From the NCBI RefSeq assembly GCF_003119195.2, contig NZ_CP022254.1:1457001-1521000 (forward strand): a DNA stretch of 64,000 nt. Direction: 5' to 3'. This document shows, in pieces, positions 25,956 through 34,805 of this stretch. Position 1 is the stretch's first letter. Every line of letters begins with the position of its first letter. Under the pieces are notes generated by a model that saw only the letters and a list, made by a program, of their open reading frames with translations, was not told the origin of the DNA and made no database searches. The DNA comes from Azospirillum baldaniorum. Lineage in GTDB: Bacteria; Pseudomonadota; Alphaproteobacteria; Azospirillales; Azospirillaceae. A program made the position numbers and the translations under genes.

Positions 25956-27737
25956 ATGACGCTCGACCAGGGACTAGCCTTCGGCATCATCGGCGCGGTG
26001 ATCGCGCTGCTGATCTGGGACAAGCTGCGCTACGATCTCGTCGCCATGCTGGCGCTGCTGGCGGCGGTGGCCGTCGGGATCGTCAAGCCAAAGGACGCCT
26101 TCAGCGGCTTTTCCGACGACATCGTCATCATCGTCGGCTCGGCGCTGGTGGTCAGCGCGGCGGTCGGCCGCTCCGGCATCGTCGAGGAGGTGATGCGCCC
26201 CCTCAGCGCCCGCATGAAGACCGTGCCGGCGCAGATCATCGTGCTGACCGGGGCGGTGACGCTGCTGTCGGCGGTGGTCAAGAACATCGGGGCGCTCGCC
26301 ATCTTCATGCCCATCGCCATGCAGGTGGCGCGGCGCAACGGGACGAAGGTGTCGTCGCTGCTGATGCCGATGGCCTTCGGCTCGCTGCTGGGCGGGCTGA
26401 TGACGCTGGTCGGCACCTCCCCCAACATCATCGTCAGCCGTCTGCGCAACGAGATGGTCGGCGAACCCTTCACCATGTTCGACTTCACGCCGGTCGGCCT
26501 GACCGTCGCGGTGGCGGGGGTGGCCTTCCTGACGGTCGGCTACCGCCTTCTGCCCACCGGCCGGCAGGCGGCCTCGGGCAACGCCGGGGGCTTCTCCATC
26601 GACGACTACACGGCGGAGGCGCTGCTGCCGGAGAAGTCGCCCTTCGTCGGCAAGACGGTCGCCGACCTGGAGGCCTACGGCGAGGGCGACGTGACGGTCG
26701 CGGCGATCATCCGTGAGCGGCATCGCCGCTACATCCCGTCCGGCCATTGGGTGCTGCTGGCGGGCGACGTGCTGGTGCTGGAGGCCGACACCCAGGCGCT
26801 GGGCGACCTCGTGAAGCACGCCGGCCTGGAGCTGATGCACGAGAAGGAGCTGGAGGGGGTGCAGAGCGACGAGGATCTGGCGGTCCTCGAAGCGGTGGTG
26901 GAGCCGCGCTCCCCCCTGATCGGCAGCAGCGTGGAGGATGTGGAGCTGCGCGAGCGCTACGGCGCCAACCTGCTGGCGCTCAGCCGGCGCGGGCGGCCGA
27001 TCCGCCAGAGGCTGCGCCGGGTCCGCTTCCAGCCGGGCGATCTGGTCGTGCTCCAGGCGCGGGCGGCGGGGCTGTCGGACACGCTGAACGAACTCGGCTG
27101 CCTGCCGCTGGCGGAGCGCAACCTGTCCATCGGGCGGCGGCGCAAGCGGCGGATCGCGCTGGCCGTGATGGCGGTGACCATCGGGCTGGTGGCGACCAGC
27201 CTCGTCCCGGTGACGCTGGCCTTCTTCGGCGCGGCGGTCGCCATGACGGCGCTGCGGGTCATCACGCTGAAGGAGGCCTACGAGTCGATCGAGTTGCCGA
27301 TCCTGGTGTTGCTGGGCGCCCTGATCCCGGTCAGCGAGGCGTTGCGCACCACCGGCGGGACGGAGCTGATCGCCGGCTGGCTGTCCATCGCCGCGCAGGG
27401 GCTGCCGCCCGTCGGGGCGCTGGCCCTGATGCTGGTGGCGGCGATGGCGGTGACACCCTTCCTGAACAACGCGGCCACCGTGCTGGTGATGGCCCCCATC
27501 GCGGCCAGCCTCGCCAACCATCTGGGCCTGCAGCCCGACGCCTTCCTGATGGCGGTGGCCGTGGGGGCGGGCTGCGATTTCCTCACCCCCATCGGGCATC
27601 AGTGCAACACGCTGGTCATGGGGCCGGGCGGCTACCGCTTCAGCGACTACGCACGCCTCGGCCTGCCGCTGTCGCTGATCGTCATCGTGCTGGGCACGAC
27701 GGCGATCGCGCTGTTCTGGCCCCTGATGCCGCATTAG
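25956..27737 (+). CDS. SLC13-family permease with two TrkA-C (RCK_C) domains
   Basis: A 593-aa inner-membrane carrier of the divalent anion:sodium symporter type. The membrane half before residue 200 has LMTLVGTSPNIIVSR, and the half after 390 has FLNNAATVLVMAPIAASLA, the two signature hairpins with NTS/NNA tips. Between them (about 215-385) are two TrkA_C domains (SPFVGKTVADLEAYGEGDVTV and SPLIGSSVEDVELRERYGANL), which bind a nucleotide or sense solute. Homologues carry sulfate, dicarboxylates or other anions; the substrate is not evident. A repeat copy follows the stop codon. Confidence 0.88.
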   Translation: MTLDQGLAFGIIGAVIALLIWDKLRYDLVAMLALLAAVAVGIVKPKDAFSGFSDDIVIIVGSALVVSAAVGRSGIVEEVMRPLSARMKTVPAQIIVLTGAVTLLSAVVKNIGALAIFMPIAMQVARRNGTKVSSLLMPMAFGSLLGGLMTLVGTSPNIIVSRLRNEMVGEPFTMFDFTPVGLTVAVAGVAFLTVGYRLLPTGRQAASGNAGGFSIDDYTAEALLPEKSPFVGKTVADLEAYGEGDVTVAAIIRERHRRYIPSGHWVLLAGDVLVLEADTQALGDLVKHAGLELMHEKELEGVQSDEDLAVLEAVVEPRSPLIGSSVEDVELRERYGANLLALSRRGRPIRQRLRRVRFQPGDLVVLQARAAGLSDTLNELGCLPLAERNLSIGRRRKRRIALAVMAVTIGLVATSLVPVTLAFFGAAVAMTALRVITLKEAYESIELPILVLLGALIPVSEALRTTGGTELIAGWLSIAAQGLPPVGALALMLVAAMAVTPFLNNAATVLVMAPIAASLANHLGLQPDAFLMAVAVGAGCDFLTPIGHQCNTLVMGPGGYRFSDYARLGLPLSLIVIVLGTTAIALFWPLMPH

Positions 27738-27740
27738 ACG

Positions 27741-27882
27741 CCCTCTCCCGTCCCGGGAGAGGGAAGGGGCCCGCGCCGAAGGCGTGGGAAGGGTGAGGGT
27801 ATCGCCAAGGATCAGCGCATTGATCCTCGTACGACCCTCACCCGCCCGCTACGCGGGCACCCTCTCCCGGGACGGGAGAGGG
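27741..27882. repeat. Dispersed palindromic repeat, type B, copy 1
   Basis: Ends are CCCTCTCCCGTCCCGGGAG-type hairpins instead of the CCCC/GGGG form of type A. Internal GGCCCGCGCCGAAGGCG, GGGTGAGGG and CGACCCTCACCCGCCC segments are arranged as in type A, and the centre contains ATCAGCGCATTGATCCTCG. It lies between converging genes, where it could end both transcripts. Confidence 0.88.
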
Positions 27883-27899
27883 CTTCTTGTTCGGCCACA

Positions 27900-28724
27900 T
27901 CAATCCCAGGCGGGCGCCAGACCGTCCGGGCTGACGATCCGCCCGTCGGGGCGGGCGAGGCCATGGATGGCCGCCATGTCCGCCTCCGACAGCTCGAAGT
28001 CGAAGATGGCGAGGTTCTCGGCGGCGCGCTTCTCGCCGACCGTCTTCGACAGGGCGATCACCCCCTCCTGCTGCACCAGCCAGCGCAGGACCACCTGGGC
28101 GGCGCTCTTGCCCAGGCGGGCGGCGATGTCGGTCAGCACCGGGTCCTTGAAGACCTTGCCGTCGGCCATGGCGTAATAGGCGGTGATCGACTGGCCGTGG
28201 CGGCGCGCCGCCTCCAGCATCACCGACTGGTCGAGATAGGGGTGGTATTCGATCTGGTTGGTCACGATCGGCGCTTTGCTGAGGCGCACGGACTCGTCCA
28301 GCAGCGTCCGGTTGAAGTTGCTGACGCCGATGTGGCGGGTCTTGCCGGCGGCCCGGACGGCGTTCAGGGACTCGATCTGCTCGGCGAGCGGAACGGCCTC
28401 GTTCGGCCAGTGGAGCAGCAGCAGGTCGACGTAATCGGTCCGCAGCTTCGCCAGGCTCTCGTCCACCGAGCGGCGGAAATCGTCGGCCTTGTAGTTGCTC
28501 ACCCAGACCTTGGTGGTCAGGAAGACCTCGCCACGCGGCAGATTCGACGCCTTGATGGCCTCGCCGACCTCGCTCTCGTTGCCGTAGATCTGGGCGGTGT
28601 CGATGTGGCGGAAGCCGAGCTTCAAGGCCTCCGGCACCATGCGCAGCACGTCGGGGCCGCTCATGCGGAAGGTGCCGAAGCCGAGGGCGGGGATGGAGGC
28701 GCCGTTGGCGGTCACGGTGTGCAT
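27900..28724 (-). CDS. Aldo/keto reductase
   Basis: A 274-aa NADPH-dependent aldo/keto reductase of the (beta/alpha)8 fold, close to the 2,5-diketo-D-gluconate reductase (DkgB/YafB) group. GFRHIDTAQIYGNESEVGEAI carries the catalytic Asp and Tyr; LLLLHWPNE carries the catalytic His; IGVSNF and VTNQIEYHPYLDQ are also diagnostic. The C-terminal cofactor site reads GVIALSKTVGEKRAAENL. It lies 57 bp downstream of an MFS transporter on the same strand, suggesting they are expressed together, under the LysR regulator divergent from the MFS gene. Its physiological aldehyde is unknown. Confidence 0.9.
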   Translation of the reverse strand: MHTVTANGASIPALGFGTFRMSGPDVLRMVPEALKLGFRHIDTAQIYGNESEVGEAIKASNLPRGEVFLTTKVWVSNYKADDFRRSVDESLAKLRTDYVDLLLLHWPNEAVPLAEQIESLNAVRAAGKTRHIGVSNFNRTLLDESVRLSKAPIVTNQIEYHPYLDQSVMLEAARRHGQSITAYYAMADGKVFKDPVLTDIAARLGKSAAQVVLRWLVQQEGVIALSKTVGEKRAAENLAIFDFELSEADMAAIHGLARPDGRIVSPDGLAPAWD

Positions 28725-28780
28725 TGGTCTCGATCCTCTCGAATGCCGAGTTTTTCTCAGTGTATCAGGCCGGCCGGGTA

Positions 28781-29974
28781 TCACGCAGGCTGGGCGATGG
28801 CGGCGTTGCGGCGCCCGTCCTTGCGGTCGAGCGCGCCGCTGAGCAGGGTCAGCGCCAGCCCACCCAGCACGAACAGCCCACCCACCCACGGTGTTGCCGC
28901 GAGGCCGAGCGCGCTGTCCACCACCCGCCCGCCGAAGAAGGCGCCGGCGGCGATGCCCAGGTTGAAGGCGGCGATGTTCAGGGCCGAAGCGACGTCCACC
29001 GCGCCCGGCGCGTGGCGCTGCGCCAGCTGCACGACGTAGAGCTGAAGCCCCGGCACGTTGGCGAAGGCCAGCGCGCCCATGCCGGCCAGGGTGACCAGCG
29101 CCGGGACCGGGCTGGAGGCGGTGAAGGTGAAGACGATCAGCACGGCCGCCTGAAGGGCGAACAGCCACGCCAGCGCGCGGACCGGGTTGCGGTTGGCGAG
29201 CTTGCCGCCGACCATGTTGCCGACCGCGATGGCCGCCCCGTAGAGCACCAGGACGAGGCTGACCGTGCCGCTGGAGAAGCCGGTGATCGTCTCCAGGATC
29301 GGCGCCAGATAGGTGAAGGCGACGAAGGTCCCGCCATAGCCCAGCGCCGTGATGGCGAAGGCCAGCAGCAGGCGCGGCTTGGCCAGCACGCGGACCTGGG
29401 TGCCGAGACCGGCGGCGGGCGGCTGGCTGAGCTTCGCCGGGACCAGAGCCGCGACGCCCAGCGCGCCGATCACGCCCAGAGCGGAGACCGCCAGGAAGGT
29501 GGCGCGCCAGCCGAAATGCTGGCCGATCCAGGTGCCCATCGGCACGCCGGTGACGATCGCGATGGTCAGGCCGGAGAACATCATGGCGATGGCCGAGGCC
29601 CGCTTGTCCTCCGGTACGAGGTCGGCGGCGATGGTCGCGCCGACCGAGAAGAAGACGCCGTGCGCGAAGGCGCTGAGCACGCGGGCGGCCAGCAGCGTCT
29701 CGTAGTTGGGGCTGACCCCGGCCAGCAGGTTGCCGGCGATGAAGAGGCCCATCAGGCCGAGCAGCAGCGGCTTGCGGCGCAGCCGGCCGGTCAGCGCGGT
29801 CAGGACCGGGGCGCCGACGGTGACGCCCAGGGCGTAGACGCTGACCACCATGCCGGCCATCGGCAGGCTGACGTTGAGGTCGGTGGCGACGGTCGGCAGC
29901 AGGCCGACGATGACGAATTCCGTCGTCCCGATGGCGTAGGCGCTGATCGCCAGCGCCAGCAGTGCGAGTGGCAT
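28781..29974 (-). CDS. MFS transporter, DHA1 (drug/H+ antiporter) type
   Basis: A 397-aa major facilitator with 12 predicted membrane segments. LALLALAISAYAIGTTEFVIVGLLP and the following VSLPMAGMVVSVYALGVTVGAPVL are typical of the DHA1 group related to AraJ/YdhP-type sugar and drug exporters. The loop-2-3 motif LTGRLRRKPLLLG is visible. I start at the ATG at 29974, preceded by GGAG nine bases away; ATG codons at 29989 and 30025 are possible alternatives. It is divergent from a LysR gene across a perfect 15-bp palindrome and is followed by the aldo/keto reductase. Confidence 0.88.
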   Translation of the reverse strand: MPLALLALAISAYAIGTTEFVIVGLLPTVATDLNVSLPMAGMVVSVYALGVTVGAPVLTALTGRLRRKPLLLGLMGLFIAGNLLAGVSPNYETLLAARVLSAFAHGVFFSVGATIAADLVPEDKRASAIAMMFSGLTIAIVTGVPMGTWIGQHFGWRATFLAVSALGVIGALGVAALVPAKLSQPPAAGLGTQVRVLAKPRLLLAFAITALGYGGTFVAFTYLAPILETITGFSSGTVSLVLVLYGAAIAVGNMVGGKLANRNPVRALAWLFALQAAVLIVFTFTASSPVPALVTLAGMGALAFANVPGLQLYVVQLAQRHAPGAVDVASALNIAAFNLGIAAGAFFGGRVVDSALGLAATPWVGGLFVLGGLALTLLSGALDRKDGRRNAAIAQPA

Positions 29975-30065
29975 GACTGAAGGCTCCATCCATGCGAGCT
30001 GTGCAGGACGCATCAGATGAGCCAAAAATCCGGGATGCGGAATGCCGTCCGTTTTCGCATGATCG

Positions 30066-30080
30066 TGTCATTCAATGACA
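30066..30080. promoter_or_regulatory. LysR-type operator between the MFS and LysR genes
   Basis: TGTCATTCAATGACA is a perfect 7-bp dyad around C and fits T-N11-A (T30066, A30078). It lies 24 bp before the LysR start and 92 bp from the MFS start, suitable for a divergent LysR-controlled promoter pair. Confidence 0.65.
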
Positions 30081-30103
30081 AGATTGACGGAAGGGCACCT
30101 TTG

Positions 30104-31003
30104 ATGAGCGACAGCCGCGCCTGGGACATGAGGGTCTTCCTGCGCGTCGCCGCGCTGGGCAGCTTCAGCGCCGCCGGGCGCGAGGTCGGCATGACCCCGT
30201 CCTCCACCGCCAAGCTGGTGACCCGGCTGGAGGAGCGGCTCGGTGTGCGGCTGGTCGAACGCTCCACCCGCCGGCTGCGCCTGACCGCGGAGGGCGAGCT
30301 GTACCGCGAGCGGGCCGAGAGTCTGCTGGGCGACCTCGACGCCATGGAGGCGGAGGTGGCGGGCGGCGCCCGCTCGCCCACCGGCCTGATCCGCATCAGC
30401 GTGTCGGTGCCCTTCGGGCGGCATTGCCTGCTGCCGCTGCTGCCCGACTTCACGCGGGCCTATCCCGATATCCGGCTGGACCTGACCTTGACCGACGAGG
30501 TGGTGGACCTCTACGCGGCGCGGACCGACGTGGCCTTCCGCGCCGGGCGGCTGTCCGATTCGGCGCTGCTGGCGGTGCGGCTGGGCGACGTGCGGCGGCG
30601 CATCGTGGCCTCGCCGGACTATCTGGAGCGCATGGGCCGGCCGGAGAGCGCCGCCGACCTGGAGCGCCACGACTGCCTGGGTTTCAACTTCCGCCGCGCC
30701 GCCGCGGTCTGGCCGTTGAAGTCCGGCGGGCGGCTGGTCGACCGCGAGATCGACACGCGCATCGTCGCCAACAACGGCGAGACGGTGCGCCACATGGCCC
30801 TGCTCGGCCTCGGTCTGGCCCGGCTGGCCGAATACCACATCCGCAACGACCTCGCCGCCGGGCGGCTGGTCAGCGTCCTCGACGACGTTCTGGTGGACCG
30901 CGAGGAGATCCACGCCGTCTACACCGGGCGGGAGCGGGTGCCGCACCGGGTCCGCGCCTTCCTCGATCACATGACGCCGCGGATGCGCGCATGCCTGCAA
31001 TGA
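30104..31003 (+). CDS. LysR-family regulator
   Basis: A 299-aa regulator starting MSDSRAWDMRVFLRVAALG, behind a GGAAGGGCACC ribosome site; further upstream in-frame ATGs run through the palindrome and are unlikely. HTH residues 9-65 (FSAAGREVGMTPSSTAKLVTRLEERLGVRL) precede a LysR substrate domain of the group typified by DhfA/YafC-like regulators (SPTGLIRISVSVPFGRHCLLPLLPDF). It is transcribed away from the MFS and aldo/keto reductase genes and probably regulates them. The effector is unknown. Confidence 0.88.
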   Translation: MSDSRAWDMRVFLRVAALGSFSAAGREVGMTPSSTAKLVTRLEERLGVRLVERSTRRLRLTAEGELYRERAESLLGDLDAMEAEVAGGARSPTGLIRISVSVPFGRHCLLPLLPDFTRAYPDIRLDLTLTDEVVDLYAARTDVAFRAGRLSDSALLAVRLGDVRRRIVASPDYLERMGRPESAADLERHDCLGFNFRRAAAVWPLKSGGRLVDREIDTRIVANNGETVRHMALLGLGLARLAEYHIRNDLAAGRLVSVLDDVLVDREEIHAVYTGRERVPHRVRAFLDHMTPRMRACLQ

Positions 31004-31038
31004 CCGAGCGGCGGGGTGGGGCGTCTTGCCGAAAATAG

Positions 31039-31051
31039 ATAGCAAAGCTAT
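31039..31051. promoter_or_regulatory. Probable MarR operator
   Basis: ATAGC-AAA-GCTAT is a perfect inverted repeat inside an AT-rich stretch (GAAAATAGATAGC ... TTAAATAG) that ends 9 bp before the MarR start codon. Position and symmetry suit autoregulation by the MarR protein. Confidence 0.6.
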
Positions 31052-31060
31052 TAAATAGGC

Positions 31061-31537
31061 ATGCAATCGAATAACCCGTCCATCCCCGCTCCCACCGCCG
31101 CCCCGGACTTTCCGTCCAACTTCGGCATCCACCTGTTCCGCGCCGCCCATCTGTGGCGGCGGGAGGCGAACAAGGTGCTGGCGGAGAGCGGCTTTTCCTC
31201 CTCCGTCATCTCGCCGCTGATGCTTCTGAACGAACTCGGCGACGGGATGCGCCAGCGCGAGCTGGCCGAGGAGATGGGGGTGGAGGGGCCGTCGCTGGTC
31301 CGGCTGCTCGACAGCCTGGAGGCCGCGAAGCTGGTCGAGCGCCGGGAGGCCCCGGACGACCGGCGGGCCAAGACGCTGCACCTGACGGACCAGGGCCGCG
31401 ACCTGCTGGCCCGCGTGAACGCCGCGCTGAACGATGTGCGCCGCCGCCTGCTCCAGGGCGCCTCCGGCCCGGAGATCGCCGGCGCGGTGCGCGTCATGGC
31501 GGCGATTGAGTCGAACGCCCGAGCCATGAAGGGCTGA
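31061..31537 (+). CDS. MarR-family transcriptional regulator
   Basis: A 158-aa winged-helix repressor. The DNA-binding part is clear: MRQRELAEEMGVEGPSLVRLLDSLEAAKLVERREAPDDRRAKTLHLTDQG (about 65-115), with flanking helices for dimerisation. It precedes an aaeA/aaeB/aaeX-type efflux operon by 90 bp on the same strand. By analogy with MarR-controlled FUSC pumps it should release DNA on binding an aromatic acid or phenolic. The E. coli aae genes use a LysR regulator (AaeR) instead, so the MarR arrangement differs. Confidence 0.9.
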   Translation: MQSNNPSIPAPTAAPDFPSNFGIHLFRAAHLWRREANKVLAESGFSSSVISPLMLLNELGDGMRQRELAEEMGVEGPSLVRLLDSLEAAKLVERREAPDDRRAKTLHLTDQGRDLLARVNAALNDVRRRLLQGASGPEIAGAVRVMAAIESNARAMKG

Positions 31538-31627
31538 CGGCGGTTCTACACAGCAGCGCGTCCCGCAGCGGCGGGACACGGAACGATCGCTCCCGGCCGC
31601 GCCGGTGGAGCGCAAGGACGAACCACG

Positions 31628-32533
31628 GTGAAACTCTTCTCCCTCCTCATTCGGATCACGGTCACGCTGGTCGTCACGCTGGGCGCCGTCGGCGGCGGCT
31701 GGTGGCTGTGGGACTACTACATGAACCAGCCCTGGACCCGCGACGGGCGGGTGCGGGCCGACGTGGTGCAGGTGTCCTCCGACGTCGCCGGTCTGGTGAC
31801 CGAGGTGCGGGTCATCGACAACCAGGCGATCCGCAAGGGCGACGTCCTGTTCGTCGTCGACCCCAGCCGCTACCGCCTCGCCGTCGACCAGGCCGAGGCC
31901 AATCTGGAAAGCGCGCGCGCCGAGCTGTCCTTCCGCAAGGCCGAGGCCGACCGCTACGCGCAGCTCGGCAACAACGTCGTCTCCACCGCCCAACGGCAGG
32001 AGGTCGCCTCCGCCCAGGCCAAGGCCGCCGCCGCAGCCCGCCAGATGGAGGCGGCGCTCGACCTCGCCCGCTTCAACCTGGAGCGGACGGAGGTGCGGGC
32101 GACGGTGGACGGCTTCGTCACCAACCTCCAGCTCAAGGCCGGCAACTACGTGACGGCGGGCCAGCCGGTGGTCGCGGTGATCGACCGCCATTCCTTCTAC
32201 GTCGTCGGCTATTTCGAAGAGACCAAGCTGCCGCGCATCCGCGTCGGCGACCCGGTCCGCGTCACCATCATGGGCGAGCCGGAGCGGCTGACCGGCCGGG
32301 TGGACAGCGTGACCCATGCCATCGTCGACCGCGACCGCACCGAAGGGACCGGCCTTCTGCCCAATGTCAACCCGACCTTCAACTGGGTCCGTCTGGCCCA
32401 GCGCATCCCCGTGCGCGTCGCGCTGGAGCAGATTCCCGACCCCCGCGACCTCGTCGCCGGGCGCACCGTGACCGTCGAGGTGGTGCGGGGGGCGGAGCAG
32501 GGGGCGCCCGCCGAGCGGGTGGCCAAGCAATGA
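31628..32533 (+). CDS. HlyD-family membrane fusion protein (AaeA-like)
   Basis: A 301-aa periplasmic adaptor with an N-terminal membrane anchor (LIRITVTLVVTLGAVGGGWWLWDYYM), a barrel-sandwich/lipoyl part (VSSDVAGLVTEVRVIDNQ and NLQLKAGNYVTAGQPVV), a helical hairpin (about 85-145) and a final beta barrel. MNQPWTRDGRVRADVVQV near residue 35 is characteristic of AaeA/EmrA-type adaptors working with FUSC permeases. It overlaps the next gene by 4 bp (ATGA). With the FUSC protein it should export aromatic carboxylic acids or related compounds across the envelope. Confidence 0.9.
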   Translation: MKLFSLLIRITVTLVVTLGAVGGGWWLWDYYMNQPWTRDGRVRADVVQVSSDVAGLVTEVRVIDNQAIRKGDVLFVVDPSRYRLAVDQAEANLESARAELSFRKAEADRYAQLGNNVVSTAQRQEVASAQAKAAAAARQMEAALDLARFNLERTEVRATVDGFVTNLQLKAGNYVTAGQPVVAVIDRHSFYVVGYFEETKLPRIRVGDPVRVTIMGEPERLTGRVDSVTHAIVDRDRTEGTGLLPNVNPTFNWVRLAQRIPVRVALEQIPDPRDLVAGRTVTVEVVRGAEQGAPAERVAKQ

Positions 32534-34602
32534 AGACGCCCTCCCTGAAACTGGTCTCGCTGAACGAGGCGCTGTTTTCGGTCAAGGCCTTCGCGGCGGC
32601 CATGGCGGCGCTCTACATCGCCTTCTCCATGGGGCTGCCGCGGCCCTTCTGGGCGATGGCGACCGCCTACATCGTCTCCGGCCCGCTGTCGGGCGCGGTG
32701 CGGTCGAAGGCGGTCTTCCGCGTCGTCGGAACGGCGCTGGGCTGCGCCGGGGCCATCGCGCTGGTGCCGGCTTTGGCCGATTCGCCGGAGCTGCTGACCC
32801 TGGCGCTGGGGCTGTGGGTGGCGGTCTGCCTGTTCATCTCGCTGCTCGACCGCACGCCGCGCAGCTATCTGTTCATGCTGGCCGGCTACACCATCGGCCT
32901 GATCGGCTTTCCCGCGGTGACCGACCCGTCGACCATCTTCGACACCGGTCTGGCCCGCGTCGAGGAGATCCTGATCGGCATCCTCTGCGCCACCGTGGTG
33001 CACAGCGTGGTCTTCCCGCAGAGCGTCGGACCGGCTCTGCTCGGCCGGCTGGACGCCACGCTGCGCGACGCGGAGCGCTGGACCCGCGAGGCCCTGTCGC
33101 GCGAGACGGCGCCGGAGGGCGCGGCCAACGCGCAGGAGCGCCAGAAGCTGGCCCGCGACATCACCGAACTGCGCGTCATGGCGACCCATCTTCCCTACGA
33201 CACGTCCGACGTGCGCTGGATGACGCGGGCGGTGCGGGCGATGCAGGACCGCATGGCCTATCTGCTGCCGCTGACCGCGGGCATCGAGGACCGGCTGGAC
33301 GCCCTGCGCGGCCAACTGCCCGCCGAGGTCTCCGCCCTGCTGGCCGATCTCGACCGCTGGGTGGGTGGTGATGATGAGGAGGGCGGCGCCGAGCGCCTGC
33401 GCGCCGAGATCGCCCGGCTGTCCCCGGCCATCGGCGCGGACACCGGCTGGAAGGAGGCGACGCTTCTCAATCTGCTGACCCGGCTGCGCTCGCTGGTGGA
33501 CATCCACCAGGACTGCCGCGACCTGCGGGCGCACATCCGCGACGGCAAAAGCAGCCTGCCGGAGCGCCTCGACCCGCTGACCCGCCGCCGCTCGCGCGAC
33601 GTCTTCCATCTCGACGCCGGCATGGCGCTATGGTCGGGCTTCGCGGCGCTGCTCGGGATTGCGGTGGTCTGCGCCTTCTGGATCGCCACCGGCTGGTCGT
33701 CGGGATCGGCGGCGGCGATGATGACGGCGGTCTTCTGCTGCTTCTTCGCTTCGCTGGACGACCCCGCACCGGGCATCCGCCTGTTCCTGGTCTTCACCCT
33801 GCTGTCGGTGCCGCTGGCCGCCTTCTACCTCCTGGTCGTGCTGCCGTCCTTCGACAGCTTCCCCATGCTGGTGCTGGGCCTTGCCCCGACCTTCCTGCTG
33901 CTGGGCGTCTTCGTGGCGCGGCCAGCGACCATGGGCAAGGCGATGGCGCTGCTGATGGGGGTGGTCGGCTCGCTCAGCCTGCTCGACCTCGGGACAGGGG
34001 ATTTCGCCTCGTTCCTGAACAGCAACGTGGCGCAGGTGGTGGGCATCGCCACGGCGCTGCTGGTCACCCAGCTCTGCCGCTCGGTCGGCGCGGCGTGGAG
34101 CGTCCGGCGCCTGCTCCGCGCTGGCTGGAGCGAGATCGCGGCGATGACCGCCGCCCGCTCCGGCATTCCGGTGGGCAGCTTCGAGAACCGGATGCTCGAC
34201 CGGGTGGGGCTGCTGTCCTCCCGTCTGGCGCTGGCCGGTCCGCAGCAGGATCTGGCGGCGGCGGACGCGGTGAACGACCTGCGCGTCGGTCTGAACGTGG
34301 CGGAACTGCAGCGCGCGCGCCGCGCGCTGGGCGGCCCGGCGGCGCCTCATGTGGCGCGGCTGCTGGGCGCGGTGGGGCAGCATTTCCGCGGCCTGTCCAG
34401 CCGCCGCCTCGGCACGCCCCCGTCGGAGGTCCTGCCGATGATGGACGCTGCCTTGTCCAACCTGTCGGCCGAGCCGCGGTCGGCGGAGCGCGACCGCGCG
34501 GTGATCGCGCTGGCCGGGCTGCGCCGCGCGCTGTTCCCGCACCTGACCTTCGCCGCCCCTGACCCCTCCAGCGAATCGCTCCGCGAACCGGTGACCGCAT
34601 GA
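32530..34602 (+). CDS. FUSC-family inner-membrane exporter (AaeB-like)
   Basis: A 690-aa protein with two sets of membrane segments separated by a cytoplasmic/helical region: first AFAAAMAALYIAFSMGLPRPFWAMATAYIV, and second from about 360 (GFAALLGIAVVCAFWIATGWSSG). This is the FUSC/AaeB architecture. It pairs with the AaeA-like adaptor (4-bp overlap at the start) and the AaeX-like protein (4-bp overlap at the end), so all three are translationally coupled. Likely role: proton-driven efflux of aromatic acids or phenolic compounds; plant-derived phenolics would be a natural substrate for a rhizosphere bacterium, which is inference. Confidence 0.88.
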   Translation: MKTPSLKLVSLNEALFSVKAFAAAMAALYIAFSMGLPRPFWAMATAYIVSGPLSGAVRSKAVFRVVGTALGCAGAIALVPALADSPELLTLALGLWVAVCLFISLLDRTPRSYLFMLAGYTIGLIGFPAVTDPSTIFDTGLARVEEILIGILCATVVHSVVFPQSVGPALLGRLDATLRDAERWTREALSRETAPEGAANAQERQKLARDITELRVMATHLPYDTSDVRWMTRAVRAMQDRMAYLLPLTAGIEDRLDALRGQLPAEVSALLADLDRWVGGDDEEGGAERLRAEIARLSPAIGADTGWKEATLLNLLTRLRSLVDIHQDCRDLRAHIRDGKSSLPERLDPLTRRRSRDVFHLDAGMALWSGFAALLGIAVVCAFWIATGWSSGSAAAMMTAVFCCFFASLDDPAPGIRLFLVFTLLSVPLAAFYLLVVLPSFDSFPMLVLGLAPTFLLLGVFVARPATMGKAMALLMGVVGSLSLLDLGTGDFASFLNSNVAQVVGIATALLVTQLCRSVGAAWSVRRLLRAGWSEIAAMTAARSGIPVGSFENRMLDRVGLLSSRLALAGPQQDLAAADAVNDLRVGLNVAELQRARRALGGPAAPHVARLLGAVGQHFRGLSSRRLGTPPSEVLPMMDAALSNLSAEPRSAERDRAVIALAGLRRALFPHLTFAAPDPSSESLREPVTA

Positions 34603-34805
34603 TCGGCGAAATCGACATCTATGGGCTGTTCATCCCGCCGCTGCTGATCCTGGCAATCGCGGCCTGGTTCGTCTCGGGCCTGCTGCGCCGTGGCCTGAGG
34701 GCGGTGGGATTCTACGGCTGGGTCTGGCACCCGCCGCTGTTCGATCTGGCGCTCTACGTGCTGGTGCTGAGCGCGCTGACGGCGCTGACCGCGTGGTTGC
34801 GGTAA
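34599..34805 (+). CDS. DUF1656 protein (AaeX-like)
   Basis: A 68-aa membrane protein with two hydrophobic segments: IYGLFIPPLLILAIAAWFVSGLL and LFDLALYVLVLSALTALTAWL. EIDIYGLFIPP is the conserved start of DUF1656/AaeX. It begins with an ATGA overlap of the FUSC gene's stop. AaeX is a small companion of the AaeAB pump with an unclear role. In E. coli the order is aaeX, aaeA, aaeB; here aaeX comes last. Confidence 0.9.
   Translation: MIGEIDIYGLFIPPLLILAIAAWFVSGLLRRGLRAVGFYGWVWHPPLFDLALYVLVLSALTALTAWLR

Noticed and set aside
30068..32530. 820-codon minus-strand frame opposite the LysR, MarR and AaeA genes
   Set aside because: Same antisense effect; the three plus-strand genes have clear motifs, ribosome sites and tight operon spacing.
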